A DNA stretch of 26,709 bases from JANLTP01 sp031363055 (GCA_031363055.1 JANLTP010000172.1:1-26709), one strand, 5' to 3'; positions 7,784 to 15,274 are shown, counted from the first letter of the stretch. Notes: a model not told the origin generated them from the letters alone. Made by a program: numbers and translations.

Positions 7784-9375
7784 TTGGAGTCCTGTTTCAT
7801 TTGGGCAACCGATGCGCGTGTGCGCGAGCGCTGACGTAAAGCTTCGTCGAGCTGACGGTCGTATCCGTAAATATCGTCAAGGAAGTATATCTGGCCGTCT
7901 CGCACCAAGGTAGTTCCGTAGGCAATCAGCACATGCACCGGATGTTCCAGCCGCAGCGTTGCCGATTGACCTTTGCCCATGGCCTCGCGAATTCGTAATT
8001 CCGTCCACTGTGGCACGGGTTCGAGTACAAATTTCGCCAAACCGACCGGATCTTCCACCCGGATGCAACCGTGGCTGAAATCGCGTCGGTTACGCTTGAA
8101 CAACTGCTCTGCTTGCGTGTGGTGCAAAAAAATATGCTCGCTATTGGGGAACACAAATTTGATATCGCCAAGCACATTGTGCGGTCCCGGACGTTGGCGA
8201 ATACGTTGGGTTCCGGCCAGCACCGCGTCGAGCAAGCTGGGCGACACCTTGCGATTGACCTGGGGTCCCGAGGTGGAAATAAATTCGAAGCCCTCGCGCT
8301 CGAGGTAGGCGGGATCGCGCCGCAATTTCGGTACGATCTCGGCGCGTGCGATCGAAGGCGGCACATTCCAGTACGGGCTGAATTCGATATAGCGCATGTC
8401 GGCATCGAACAGCGGTGTTCGGGTATCAAGCGACTTGCCAACGATTACATTCATTTCCAGCTTGAGCGAAATATTCTCATTGCTCACTTCGTAAGCGCGA
8501 AGCACAAATTCAGGCACGTTGATGACGATCATCCGTGGCGCTTGCAACAGGGGTGTCCAGCGCAAGCGCTCAAGCGTCAATTCGATCTGACGAACTCGCA
8601 CTTGCGGTTTGACTTGCAGTTGTGCCAGGGTAGCCGGACCCAGAACACCTTGGGCGGGCAGGCCGTGCCGGCGCTGAAATGACTTCACACCGTCGACCAG
8701 TGCACCTTCATAAAGTGTCGGCGCGGGTTGGAGTGGCGGAAGATCGCCGACCGCAATCAGTCGTTCAGTCAACAGCGGCAGACCGGCATAGGCCTGATTT
8801 TCTTCCAGTGCTGTTGAAGCGCGGCCTGTCCGGGCAGGCAGCGGCGGCAGGGGCTCGCGCCAAGCCGGATGATCAACTAACTTGCGATACTCGAGCAAGG
8901 CCTTGCGTAACTGCGAATAAAGCGCAACGCGCGGCTCGAGCTCGGTGACGGCCTCGCGCAGGCGCCGTTTCTGAACGGCTTCGCGCAGGTACGATGCGGA
9001 ATCGAACCCGGCGCGTCGAGCAGGAGTGAAGTTGAAATGAAACTGTCGCGGGTCGACATGACCGCGGTGAAGGTCGCCAAGATAACTTTGCATGGCCAGG
9101 TTCAGTTTCTGTTCCAGTTGTGCAATCGCGATTGGCTCCGGGTTTGGACCTTGCTGCGCTTGTTCAAAGACCTGTTTGAGTATAGCGGCTTCGTAGTCCT
9201 CCGGATCCATTCCGTGACTCGCGGCGGCAACCAGCAGCCCAATGGCGTAGTGAGCCTGCGAGCTGGGCCGCGAGCCTTCGAACCAGATCGATTCGTCTGC
9301 GATCGTTGAGGAGGACGCGACCAGCCACAACAGCAAGGCTAAAGAAAGTCTGATCGCAGTACTGCGGCGATCCAT
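7780..9375 (-). CDS. L,D-transpeptidase of the YcbB (LdtD) type
   Basis: The product is 531 aa. It has an N-terminal signal/anchor (STAIRLSLALLLWLVASSS) and a long helical scaffold domain, then a peptidoglycan-binding domain 1 around VDGVKSFQRRHGLPAQGVLG. A YkuD catalytic domain follows, with HHT and the motif SHGCIRV, where Cys437 is the acyl-enzyme nucleophile. YcbB-type enzymes form 3-3 DAP-DAP cross-links in the periplasm and bypass penicillin-binding proteins. ATG 9375 is chosen because GAG lies about eight bases upstream and a basic N-region follows; a TTG at 9387 is the only earlier start. It sits between the cold-shock-like gene (8 bp away) and the overlapping MepK-like gene, so these form an operon. 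Confidence 0.93.
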   Translation of the reverse strand: MDRRSTAIRLSLALLLWLVASSSTIADESIWFEGSRPSSQAHYAIGLLVAAASHGMDPEDYEAAILKQVFEQAQQGPNPEPIAIAQLEQKLNLAMQSYLGDLHRGHVDPRQFHFNFTPARRAGFDSASYLREAVQKRRLREAVTELEPRVALYSQLRKALLEYRKLVDHPAWREPLPPLPARTGRASTALEENQAYAGLPLLTERLIAVGDLPPLQPAPTLYEGALVDGVKSFQRRHGLPAQGVLGPATLAQLQVKPQVRVRQIELTLERLRWTPLLQAPRMIVINVPEFVLRAYEVSNENISLKLEMNVIVGKSLDTRTPLFDADMRYIEFSPYWNVPPSIARAEIVPKLRRDPAYLEREGFEFISTSGPQVNRKVSPSLLDAVLAGTQRIRQRPGPHNVLGDIKFVFPNSEHIFLHHTQAEQLFKRNRRDFSHGCIRVEDPVGLAKFVLEPVPQWTELRIREAMGKGQSATLRLEHPVHVLIAYGTTLVRDGQIYFLDDIYGYDRQLDEALRQRSRTRASVAQMKQDSK

Positions 9376-9383
9376 GTCGGTTC

Positions 9384-9599
9384 TCAAAGCGCGCGCCGCG
9401 CCGCCCTGACCTGAACAGCTCTACTCTCCAGCGGCTGTCCTTCGAAGTCATGTACGAACTCCACTGCGTGGCCGATCTCCAGTTTCTCGAAGTCGAGATC
9501 CTCCAGATCGTCTTGATGAAAGCCGAATTGCATGCCGTTCTCCGATTCGATGAACCCTCGACCGTCCTTTAGAAGATGAGTGATTTTGCCTGGAATCAT
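9384..9599 (-). CDS. Small cold-shock-domain-like (OB-fold) protein
   Basis: A 71-aa protein starting MIPGKITHLLKDGRGFIESENG and continuing FGFHQDDLEDLDFEKLEIGHAVEF. This is a compact, divergent cold-shock-domain pattern: the RNP1-like KDGRGFIE and RNP2-like FGFH strands are visible, although the usual KGFGFI consensus is altered. It should be an OB-fold nucleic-acid binder in the cytoplasm. It ends eight bases before the L,D-transpeptidase start and lies downstream of a DUF2934 microprotein gene, so it is likely part of the same transcript. Its effect, perhaps on RNA of the cell-wall genes, is unknown. Confidence 0.8.
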   Translation of the reverse strand: MIPGKITHLLKDGRGFIESENGMQFGFHQDDLEDLDFEKLEIGHAVEFVHDFEGQPLESRAVQVRAARRAL

Positions 9600-9652
9600 C
9601 GGTGTAATCCTTCGTTATTTTTAACAGGACGGGAAAAACGCTTTGTGGGTAC

Positions 9653-9784
9653 TCAGTGTTCGGCGGGTTGCAATCCGCTGGCGAGCTGTCGATCGACAGC
9701 CTCTTCAGCGCGCAGCCAATCGTCGACGTCATAGCCATCTTGGTAGCCCCGCTCGGCGAACAGTCCGTAGGCGGCTTCGACCAT
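9653..9784 (-). CDS. DUF2934 microprotein
   Basis: This 43-codon gene reads MVEAAYGLFAERGYQDGYDV followed by DDWLRAEEAVDRQLASGL and a short tail. The pattern AAYxLxxxRGxxxGxxxDDWLxAE is the hallmark of DUF2934, a family of very small bacterial proteins of unknown function. An in-frame TAA three codons upstream fixes the N terminus at ATG 9784, with GGGA about ten bases before it. It is short enough to be missed by most gene callers. It lies 53 bp upstream of the cold-shock-like gene on the same strand and probably heads that operon. Confidence 0.75.
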   Translation of the reverse strand: MVEAAYGLFAERGYQDGYDVDDWLRAEEAVDRQLASGLQPAEH

Positions 9785-9800
9785 CGCAATTTAATTCCCG

Positions 9801-9830
9801 ATAGTCTGTCGCGCCATTGCGAATTGTCAA
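9801..9830 (-). promoter_or_regulatory. Candidate promoter for the DUF2934-CSD-Ldt-MepK operon
   Basis: Read on the reverse strand there is a perfect -35 box TTGACA (9830-9825) and, 18 bp further, GACTAT (9806-9801) as a weak -10. The -35 match is striking, the -10 is poor, and the implied leader is very short, so this is only a candidate. Confidence 0.3.
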
Positions 9831-9904
9831 GCTACAGGACTTGCTCCTCTATATGATTGAAATGCGCCAATTGATTGAACTGAACCGATCGAAGCGTTCG
9901 ATTT

Positions 9905-10558
9905 GTGTCCGAAGGGGTTAGAGATGAGGACTTGCAATTACATCGAAGGGCCGCCAGTGGCGGTAAGGGAACATTGAACAGAATCATGAGGCTGTTCGCG
10001 TTGGAGCACAGCAGGTGTGCGTACTACGCTGACTTCGCATTGTACGGTTCAGCCGTACTGGCACTGGCGGCTGTCGTGACTGCGCTGGTACCTATTGATG
10101 AATGGCAGACATCACTTGCACTCGTGCTGGCGGGACTCGTCAGTTGGAGCGCTATCGAGTACGTATTGCATCGCTTCGTACTCCACGGAATCCGGCCCTT
10201 TCAAACCTGGCACGAAGTTCACCACAATCGGCCCACGGCTTTGATCTGCGCGCCGACAATCCTCAGCGCAGCCTTGATCTGTATATTGGTGTTCATTCCG
10301 GCGTGGCAGCTTGGCGACCTTTGGCGCGCGTGTGCGCTGACCCTGGGCGTTGTGGCTGGCTATTTCGCGTATGCGGCAACTCATCATGCCACGCATCATT
10401 GGCGTGGAGACCATCCCTGGTTGCTGCGCCGCAAACGTTGGCATGCGATGCACCACCACGACAAAGTGGCAGTCCGTTGTTATGGGGTTAGCTGTGAGGT
10501 CTGGGACTACGTGTTCGCCAGTCAATCCGATCGGTCCTTGTCTGGTCGAGCAAATTGA
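9905..10558 (+). CDS. Membrane fatty-acid hydroxylase / sterol-desaturase superfamily protein
   Basis: The 217-aa product has two to four hydrophobic helices and the histidine clusters of the membrane di-iron hydroxylase superfamily: HRFVLH, HEVHH, HHATHH and HAMHHH. These eight-plus histidines bind a di-iron centre on the cytoplasmic face. Relatives hydroxylate or desaturate fatty acids, carotenoids or sterol-like lipids; the substrate here cannot be told. The length is usual for the bacterial fatty-acid-hydroxylase branch. The start is uncertain: GTG 9905 gives the longest form, while TTG near 9975 (after AAGGGAACA) or ATG 9986 begins closer to the conserved RLFALEH segment. It is followed 112 bp later by cbpA. 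Confidence 0.85.
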   Translation: MSEGVRDEDLQLHRRAASGGKGTLNRIMRLFALEHSRCAYYADFALYGSAVLALAAVVTALVPIDEWQTSLALVLAGLVSWSAIEYVLHRFVLHGIRPFQTWHEVHHNRPTALICAPTILSAALICILVFIPAWQLGDLWRACALTLGVVAGYFAYAATHHATHHWRGDHPWLLRRKRWHAMHHHDKVAVRCYGVSCEVWDYVFASQSDRSLSGRAN

Positions 10559-10670
10559 TGGGCGTTCGATCGATATTATCTGGGGCGCTCGAGGACGGAT
10601 TTCTGCGGCATTGCCTTTCGTGGAAGTTCAGGCTGCCGAGGATCAAGGTCACCTGGTTTTGTTGGACTAA

Positions 10671-11660
10671 ATGAGCGAAGTCAGTTTCAAGGATTACTAC
10701 AAGGTTCTCGGCGTCGAGCGCGCTGATGACGAAGAAGTCATCAAAAAAGCCTTTCGGCGGTTGGCGCGCAAATTTCACCCTGATGTCAGCAAGGTCGCTG
10801 ACGCGTCTACACGCATGCAGGAGATCAACGAGGCCTACGAGGTTTTACGCGACAAGGAAAAACGCGCAGCCTACGATCAGGTTGGTCAAGGTTGGAAGGG
10901 CGGACAGGAATTCAGGCCGCCTCCGGGTTGGGACAGCGGATTCGAATTCAGTGGTCCTCCGAACGGAGGCCAGGGCAGCGGAAATTCGCATGAACACAGT
11001 GCCTTTTTCGATGCCTTGTTTGGCGCGGCACGTCGAGCCGAAGGTAATCGGCAGCAAGCTCATGGCACGCAGGGTGAACCGGGGATTCGTGGGCAGGATC
11101 ATCACGCCAAGATTGTCGTACCGCTTGAAGACGCATTTGCCGGGGCAACCCGTGAAATTGCGTTGCACGGTCCGGCCGTTGATGCCGAAGGCCATATTGT
11201 GATGCGCGAACGAAAGCTGAGCGTAAGTGTGCCAAAAGGAATACGAACCGGGCAGCAGATAAGGCTGACCGGTCAAGGATCGCCGGGATTTGGGTCGGGT
11301 GTGCCCGGCGACTTGTATTTGGAGATAGAGTTTGCACCGCACCGCCTGTATCGCCCGGATGGCCGTGACCTGTACTTGACATTACCGGTCGCGCCTTGGG
11401 AGGCGGCGCTCGGGTCATCAGTACCGGTTCCCACGCCTGATGGATCGGTTGAAATGACAATCCCTCCAGGTTCACAAACGGGTCGAAAATTACGCCTTCG
11501 TGGACGCGGCATTCCCGGTCTGCAGGAAGGTACGCCCGGTGACTTCTATGTCGTGCTCGAGGTGGTATTGCCGCCTGCGGCAGACGACAAGGCGCGTGCG
11601 CTTTATGCACGTATGGCCGAAGAACTCGCTTTTGATCCTCGTGCAACGATGGGAGCCTGA
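10671..11660 (+). CDS. cbpA: Curved-DNA-binding J-domain co-chaperone CbpA
   Basis: A 329-aa type II DnaJ protein. Residues 1-70 form the J domain with the HPD triad (His36-Pro37-Asp38) that stimulates DnaK. A Gly/Phe-rich linker (res ~75-125) follows, then two beta-barrel C-terminal domains (KIVVPLEDAFAGATREI and LYLTLPVAPWEAALGSSVPV) without the zinc finger of DnaJ. In E. coli CbpA also binds curved DNA and acts in stationary phase and starvation. Three bases separate its stop from cbpM, its specific inhibitor, which supports CbpA over generic DnaJ. ATG 10671 gives the normal family N terminus, although no strong Shine-Dalgarno sequence is visible. Confidence 0.95.
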   Translation: MSEVSFKDYYKVLGVERADDEEVIKKAFRRLARKFHPDVSKVADASTRMQEINEAYEVLRDKEKRAAYDQVGQGWKGGQEFRPPPGWDSGFEFSGPPNGGQGSGNSHEHSAFFDALFGAARRAEGNRQQAHGTQGEPGIRGQDHHAKIVVPLEDAFAGATREIALHGPAVDAEGHIVMRERKLSVSVPKGIRTGQQIRLTGQGSPGFGSGVPGDLYLEIEFAPHRLYRPDGRDLYLTLPVAPWEAALGSSVPVPTPDGSVEMTIPPGSQTGRKLRLRGRGIPGLQEGTPGDFYVVLEVVLPPAADDKARALYARMAEELAFDPRATMGA

Positions 11661-11663
11661 GCG

Positions 11664-11972
11664 ATGACTGGACACTCAGTATTGGTAGGTGTGTGTTTGA
11701 ACGACCAGCATGCGCTCGAGCTGGAATCATTTGCGCTGGCCTGTGGCGCCGATGTCGAGTTCGTTCGTGCGTTGGTCGATATCGATCTTTTGCAACCGCT
11801 GATCATTGAAGGTCACTGGCATTTCAGCGGAGAGGCCTTGACGCGGGCACGTCGTATCCGGCGACTGCAGCGCGACTTCGAAGCCAATCTGGAAACGGTC
11901 GCAGTGATCATCGATCTGATGGATGAAATCGAGCGAATGCGTACCCACATCCAGCGCTCCGGAATCAGGTAG
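11664..11972 (+). CDS. cbpM: Chaperone modulator CbpM
   Basis: The 102-aa product resembles CbpM: a MerR-like helix-turn-helix region (ALACGADVEFVRALVDIDLLQP) followed by RARRIRRLQRDFEANLETVAVIIDLMDEIERM, the dimerising helix. CbpM binds the J domain of CbpA and blocks both its co-chaperone and DNA-binding activities. The cbpA-cbpM pair with a three-base gap is the normal arrangement. GAGCG lies just before ATG 11664. Confidence 0.92.
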   Translation: MTGHSVLVGVCLNDQHALELESFALACGADVEFVRALVDIDLLQPLIIEGHWHFSGEALTRARRIRRLQRDFEANLETVAVIIDLMDEIERMRTHIQRSGIR

Positions 11973-12009
11973 CGATACTCAGGCGCACCGAAGCCAAGTT
12001 CGATCCAGT

Positions 12010-12034
12010 GGTCGATTGCAATGGCGGCCTTTTT
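12010..12034 (+). terminator. Possible weak Rho-independent terminator after cbpM
   Basis: A short stem GGTCG/CGGCC (one G-U pair) with a ten-base loop is followed directly by TTTTT (12030-12034) and then GTTT. The position 38 bp after cbpM is right for the end of the cbpAM transcript, but the stem is only 5 bp. Confidence 0.35.
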
Positions 12035-12074
12035 GTTTAAAGATGTCGTTTTGCAGGGCTGAACAGTTACACAT

Positions 12075-13034
12075 ATGGGATTGCACTCCGGGCCAAAGTC
12101 AGTTGAACTCGTCGGGGCCAGCTCGCCGCTGAAGTCCGCCGTCCGGGCCGAACCACTTGAACTAGAAGAAGACCTGAATGTAGAGCAGGGGTTCCGGGTC
12201 ATCATACGTAACTGCCTTCAGCACATAGCGGCCAACCATGCCGGGGTCTTGCGCGCCAATGATCCCGAGGCCATTCATCAGATGCGTGTCGGCCTGCGAC
12301 GCATGCGTTCGGCTTTGCGACTGTTCGGCAGTTGGGACAGCCTTCCGCAAACCCTGAAGCAGGAACTTCGCTGGCTCGACGAGGCACTCGGTGCCGCTCG
12401 TGACGCGGACGTGCTGACGATTCACACCTTGCCCAAGCTGCTGGCCGCTTGCCCGGCAAAAACCGGACTTCAGCAACTGATTCAGTCAGAGTCAATGGTT
12501 GCAAAGTCAATTCGCGAGCTGGCAGGCGCGACCGTACGCTCATCGCAATACTCGCATCTGATGACCGGCTTGTCTGAGTGGCTTGACGCCACAGTCTGGA
12601 AGGAGTCGGTCGGCATTGGATCACGCCAGGCTTGCGCCATATCAATGCGAAGTCGTGCAGCCCGGATTCTTGCCAAACGCCACGAAAGCCTGCTCAAGCG
12701 TGGCAAGCATCTGCAGGACAGTACATCCGAAGAACGCCACCGTACTCGCATCGCAGCCAGGGATTTGCGGTATTTCGCCGAATTCGTTCAGTCCCTGTAT
12801 TCGACGCGATCGACCACACGCTACATCGGCCGACTGATGGATGTACAGGCATCGTTCGGAGTGCTGAACGACGCGGCCGTAGCTGACCGACTGCTGCTTC
12901 AGATCGAGCACGATAAGCCAGACCTGGCCGCTGCTGCGTCGTTCGCGCGAGGGTACATTTGCGCGGCCGCAATAACTGATCGCTGTTCGATCAATAAGGT
13001 ATGGAAAAGATTCCGCGCGACGATGCTGTTTTGA
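12075..13034 (+). CDS. CHAD domain protein
   Basis: The 319-aa product carries the CHAD signature IHQMRVGLRRMRSALRLF near residue 75. Further conserved basic segments follow (EERHRTRIAARDLRYFAEF and the helix-rich repeats between). CHAD (conserved histidine alpha-helical) domains are helical bundles with a positively charged groove that binds polyphosphate. They often sit next to or fused with CYTH/triphosphate-tunnel phosphatases or are found on polyphosphate granules; no CYTH partner is present here. The first 35 residues are low in homology and the start is therefore uncertain. It stands alone between cbpM and adhP. Confidence 0.88.
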   Translation: MGLHSGPKSVELVGASSPLKSAVRAEPLELEEDLNVEQGFRVIIRNCLQHIAANHAGVLRANDPEAIHQMRVGLRRMRSALRLFGSWDSLPQTLKQELRWLDEALGAARDADVLTIHTLPKLLAACPAKTGLQQLIQSESMVAKSIRELAGATVRSSQYSHLMTGLSEWLDATVWKESVGIGSRQACAISMRSRAARILAKRHESLLKRGKHLQDSTSEERHRTRIAARDLRYFAEFVQSLYSTRSTTRYIGRLMDVQASFGVLNDAAVADRLLLQIEHDKPDLAAAASFARGYICAAAITDRCSINKVWKRFRATMLF

Positions 13035-13060
13035 ACGCCAGCCGTCACACGTGCCGAAAC

Positions 13061-13074
13061 TTGATAAAAATCAA
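13061..13074. promoter_or_regulatory. Perfect FNR/ANR-type box upstream of adhP
   Basis: TTGAT-AAAA-ATCAA is an exact match to the FNR/ANR/DNR consensus TTGAT-N4-ATCAA. Its centre (13067.5) is about 93 bp before the adhP start codon. If it acts at -41.5, transcription would start near 13109, and a plausible -10 (GATGAT, 13096-13101) lies in the right place. This predicts induction of adhP under low oxygen by a CRP/FNR-family regulator. The match is seen directly; activity is inferred. Confidence 0.7.
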
Positions 13075-13160
13075 CGCGCCGCAAGTACAACCTGAGATGA
13101 TCGCCGACTGAACCAAGTCGTTCAACTTTGCACTCGCAATCATCCTCGCTGGAGCGTGTC

Positions 13161-14195
13161 ATGAAATCAATGAAGGCCGCTGTCGTCAGAGCGTTTGGAG
13201 AACCGCTGCAGATTGAACAGGTACCCATTCCCGAGGTCACCGGCGGACGGGTGCTCGTCAAGGTAGTTGCTTCCGGAGTTTGCCATACCGATCTGCACGC
13301 CGCCAACGGTGATTGGCCGGTAAGACCGACGCTGCCGTTTATTCCTGGCCACGAGGGGGTTGGTTATGTTGCCGCGCTCGGTGCTGGTGTCAAGGGTATC
13401 AAGGAGGGCGACCGCGTCGGAGTGCCCTGGTTGCATACTGCCTGCGGATACTGCGAGCATTGCATCACTGGCTGGGAAACCTTATGCGATGGACAGCAGA
13501 TGACCGGGTACACCGTTAATGGTGGCTACGCCGAGTACGTGCTGGCCGATCCCGGTTACCTCGGCCAGTTGCCGGCTAACGTTGGCTTCAGCGAGATCGC
13601 ACCGGTGTTGTGCGCTGGTGTCACGGTCTACAAGGGTTTGAAAATGCTCGACTGCAAACCAGGCGATTGGGTTGCGATTTCGGGCGTCGGTGGCCTTGGG
13701 CATTTTGCCGTTCAATACGCCAAGGCCATGGGCTTTCACGTCGTAGCTGTTGACGTCGACGATACCAAACTTGCCTTGGCCAAGCGACTGGGCGCTGACG
13801 TGCTGGTCAACGCGAAGACGCAGGATCCAGTCAAGGAATTGCAAAGCACTTTACGAGGTGCGCACGGCGTATTGGTAACGGCGGTTTCGCGCAGTGCGTT
13901 CTCACAGGCAATCGGCATGCTGCACAAGCGCGGCACGATGGCCATGGTCGGTTTGCCGCCCGGCGACTTCGCATTACCAATCTTTGATGTGGTGCTGAAC
14001 GCCAAGACCGTACGTGGATCGATTGTGGGCACTCGCAAGGATCTTCAGGAAGCACTGGCGTTTGCTGGCGAGGGCAAGATTCACACGACCTACAGCGAGG
14101 ACCGGCTGGAGAATATCAACGACGTCTTTGCCCGAATGACGCGCGGCGAGATTGAAGGCCGTATCGTGATGCGTATCGCTGATGATGCGAGGTGA
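13161..14195 (+). CDS. adhP: Zinc-dependent alcohol dehydrogenase AdhP
   Basis: A 344-aa medium-chain dehydrogenase. The catalytic zinc site is Cys41 (GVCHTDLHAANGDWP), His64-Glu65 (GHEGVGYV) and a later Cys near VLCAGVTVYKG. The structural zinc site is Cys95, Cys98, Cys101 and Cys109. The Rossmann dinucleotide motif is GVGGLGH followed by an acidic residue (VAVDVDD), which favours NAD+ over NADP+. This is the ethanol-active propanol-preferring class: it interconverts alcohols and aldehydes in the cytoplasm and can regenerate NAD+ when respiration is limited. ATG 13161 has GGAG about seven bases upstream. A perfect FNR/ANR box lies upstream, which fits a fermentative role. Confidence 0.93.
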   Translation: MKSMKAAVVRAFGEPLQIEQVPIPEVTGGRVLVKVVASGVCHTDLHAANGDWPVRPTLPFIPGHEGVGYVAALGAGVKGIKEGDRVGVPWLHTACGYCEHCITGWETLCDGQQMTGYTVNGGYAEYVLADPGYLGQLPANVGFSEIAPVLCAGVTVYKGLKMLDCKPGDWVAISGVGGLGHFAVQYAKAMGFHVVAVDVDDTKLALAKRLGADVLVNAKTQDPVKELQSTLRGAHGVLVTAVSRSAFSQAIGMLHKRGTMAMVGLPPGDFALPIFDVVLNAKTVRGSIVGTRKDLQEALAFAGEGKIHTTYSEDRLENINDVFARMTRGEIEGRIVMRIADDAR

Positions 14196-14230
14196 TGATC
14201 GCGCGTAGAATAAAGTTTTGAAGGCCTGCC

Positions 14231-14530
14231 ATGGCAAACTCATCGCAACTCGCACAAATCAACGTCGATGAAGCGACGCGCCTGCTTGACAGGCTTGAGC
14301 GTGACCTAAGAGCGTCCACCGGCGAATCGGCAGGTAAGGAGGCGTTGTTGAGCGAGGTGAACGAGTTGCGTGCGGTTCTGAACTCGGCCGTTCAGTCAAA
14401 CGCTGCGCTCCACAACGGGCTGTTCGGAATGCGCGAGCGACTGCACTCGCTATCAGATGAATTGATCAGTGATGCGTTTCAGGCAAGCCGATATCTGTCC
14501 GAACTTGGGCGCATCCTTGGACTTTGTTAG
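14231..14530 (+). CDS. Small helical protein of unknown function
   Basis: A 99-aa product that I do not recognise. It is almost wholly predicted helix with heptad-like spacing (DEATRLLDRLERDL, KEALLSEVNELRAVLNSAVQ, FGMRERLHSLSDELI), suggesting a short coiled-coil or helical hairpin, and it has no signal peptide or membrane helix. AAGG precedes ATG 14231. It follows adhP by 35 bp on the same strand and may share its FNR-box transcript. It is the last intact gene before the scarred island edge. Confidence 0.6.
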   Translation: MANSSQLAQINVDEATRLLDRLERDLRASTGESAGKEALLSEVNELRAVLNSAVQSNAALHNGLFGMRERLHSLSDELISDAFQASRYLSELGRILGLC

Positions 14531-14599
14531 CGCGTATTGCACATGCAGGCGATAACGCCTGCGTCGCTACCCAGATGCCGATCCTGGGCGCACAGGCGC

Positions 14600-14751
14600 T
14601 CATCGGGGCACCTTGGTGGCCCACTCATAGGTCAGTGTCTTCACGGTGCCGTGAAAGTAGGATCTGCGTCCTTCAGGCCGGATCCAGGCAGCTTCACCGG
14701 CCATCGGAATCAGCATGCCGTCTTGCTGCTGGTAATCAGACAATCCACATT
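14600..14751 (-). pseudogene. 3' remnant of a DUF6544/DUF6920-like gene cut by IS66
   Basis: On the reverse strand the last ~50 codons of a gene survive: DYQQQDGMLIPMAGEAAWIR, then PEGRRSYFHGTVKTLTYEWA and a stop at 14600. The DYxxxDGxxIPxxGEAAWxxPEGxxxYxxGxV pattern is that of the C terminus of DUF6544/DUF6920-type proteins (family recall, moderately sure). The homology stops precisely at 14751, where the IS66-type end GTAAGCG begins, so the 5' part was removed by the insertion and later rearrangement. I did not find the missing 5' part elsewhere in the window. The 14531-14599 stretch holds nothing I can call. Confidence 0.6.
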
Positions 14752-14809
14752 GTAAGCGATCGATCTGGCCCGTTATTGACGTAAGCGATCGATCTGGCAC
14801 GTTATTGAC
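14752..14809 (+). repeat. Tandem duplication of a 29-bp IS66-like terminal sequence
   Basis: Two head-to-tail 29-bp units lie at 14752-14780 and 14781-14809. Both begin GTAAGCGATCGATCTGGC and end CGTTATTGAC, with a single base difference (C versus A at unit position 19). GTAAGCG is the typical start of IS66-family terminal inverted repeats, so the element's left tip is present twice. Confidence 0.8.
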
Positions 14810-14863
14810 CGGGTCTGAATCGAGCATCAAAGTGGCGTCTCATTCACTGATTGGGAAGTCGTC

Positions 14864-15220
14864 ATGGTGCAGAGAGCCGAGCGGCGCAGCGCCGCCGAAT
14901 GGTCGCAGATTGTCGCTGAGTTCAAAGCGGGTAGTGAGACTGGGCAGGCGTTCTGCGATCGACTCGGCCTGCATCGGGTCACCTTTGGTAAGTGGTGCCG
15001 CATCACGCTGGGTCTGAGTAAGCCAAGGCAGGCGTATCGACGCCCATCGCCGGCTCGGTTTGTGCCGGTGACGATCCCGACACCGCCGGCATTCCCGACA
15101 CCACCGGCAAACCGTGAGCGGTTGACGGTTTACGCCGGCGATGTTCGCATCGAATGCCCGATGGGTCTGGGGGTCGAGTCGATCGCGCAGTTGGTCAAGG
15201 CTCTTCGTCATGAACGTTGA
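14864..15220 (+). CDS. tnpA: IS66 family accessory protein TnpA
   Basis: The 118-aa product is a helix-turn-helix protein: RRSAAEWSQIVAEFKAGSET, then GQAFCDRLGLHRVTFGKWCR, a Pro-rich linker, and a C-terminal beta region LTVYAGDVRIECPMGLGVES. This is the usual IS66 TnpA (Orf1) design and length. ATG 14864 gives the family N terminus. Its stop overlaps the tnpB start by 11 bases. With tnpB and tnpC lost, the element cannot move on its own. Confidence 0.85.
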   Translation: MVQRAERRSAAEWSQIVAEFKAGSETGQAFCDRLGLHRVTFGKWCRITLGLSKPRQAYRRPSPARFVPVTIPTPPAFPTPPANRERLTVYAGDVRIECPMGLGVESIAQLVKALRHER

Positions 15221-15272
15221 GCGATGGCGCGCGCAGCACGTCTATTTGTATCGCGACGCTGTCGATTTTCGC
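15210..15272 (+). pseudogene. tnpB: IS66 tnpB, 5' fragment only
   Basis: ATG 15210 opens a frame whose first 21 residues, including QHVYLYRDAVDFR, match the N terminus of IS66 TnpB (Orf2), which normally continues for about 90 more residues. Homology ends at codon 21, and the frame then runs into unrelated sequence. Confidence 0.75.
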
Positions 15273-15274
15273 AA

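Larger units (their letters stand above)
14752..15272 (+). mobile_element. Truncated IS66-family element (left end, tnpA, start of tnpB)
   Basis: The element begins with the GTAAGCG end, contains an intact tnpA (14864-15220) and the first 21 codons of tnpB, and then breaks off at about 15272. The rest of tnpB, tnpC and the right inverted repeat are missing. The IS66 layout (overlapping tnpA-tnpB) is clear. The break is followed at once by a different repeat motif (TTATGCCGAG / TTATGCGGAG), which suggests a second mobile element or recombination event removed the rest. Confidence 0.8.

Noticed and set aside
10559..10670. Short open frame ending directly before cbpA
   Set aside because: The 3' part looks protein-like, but there is no sensible start: the frame runs back inside the hydroxylase gene in a different phase, and no family is recognised.
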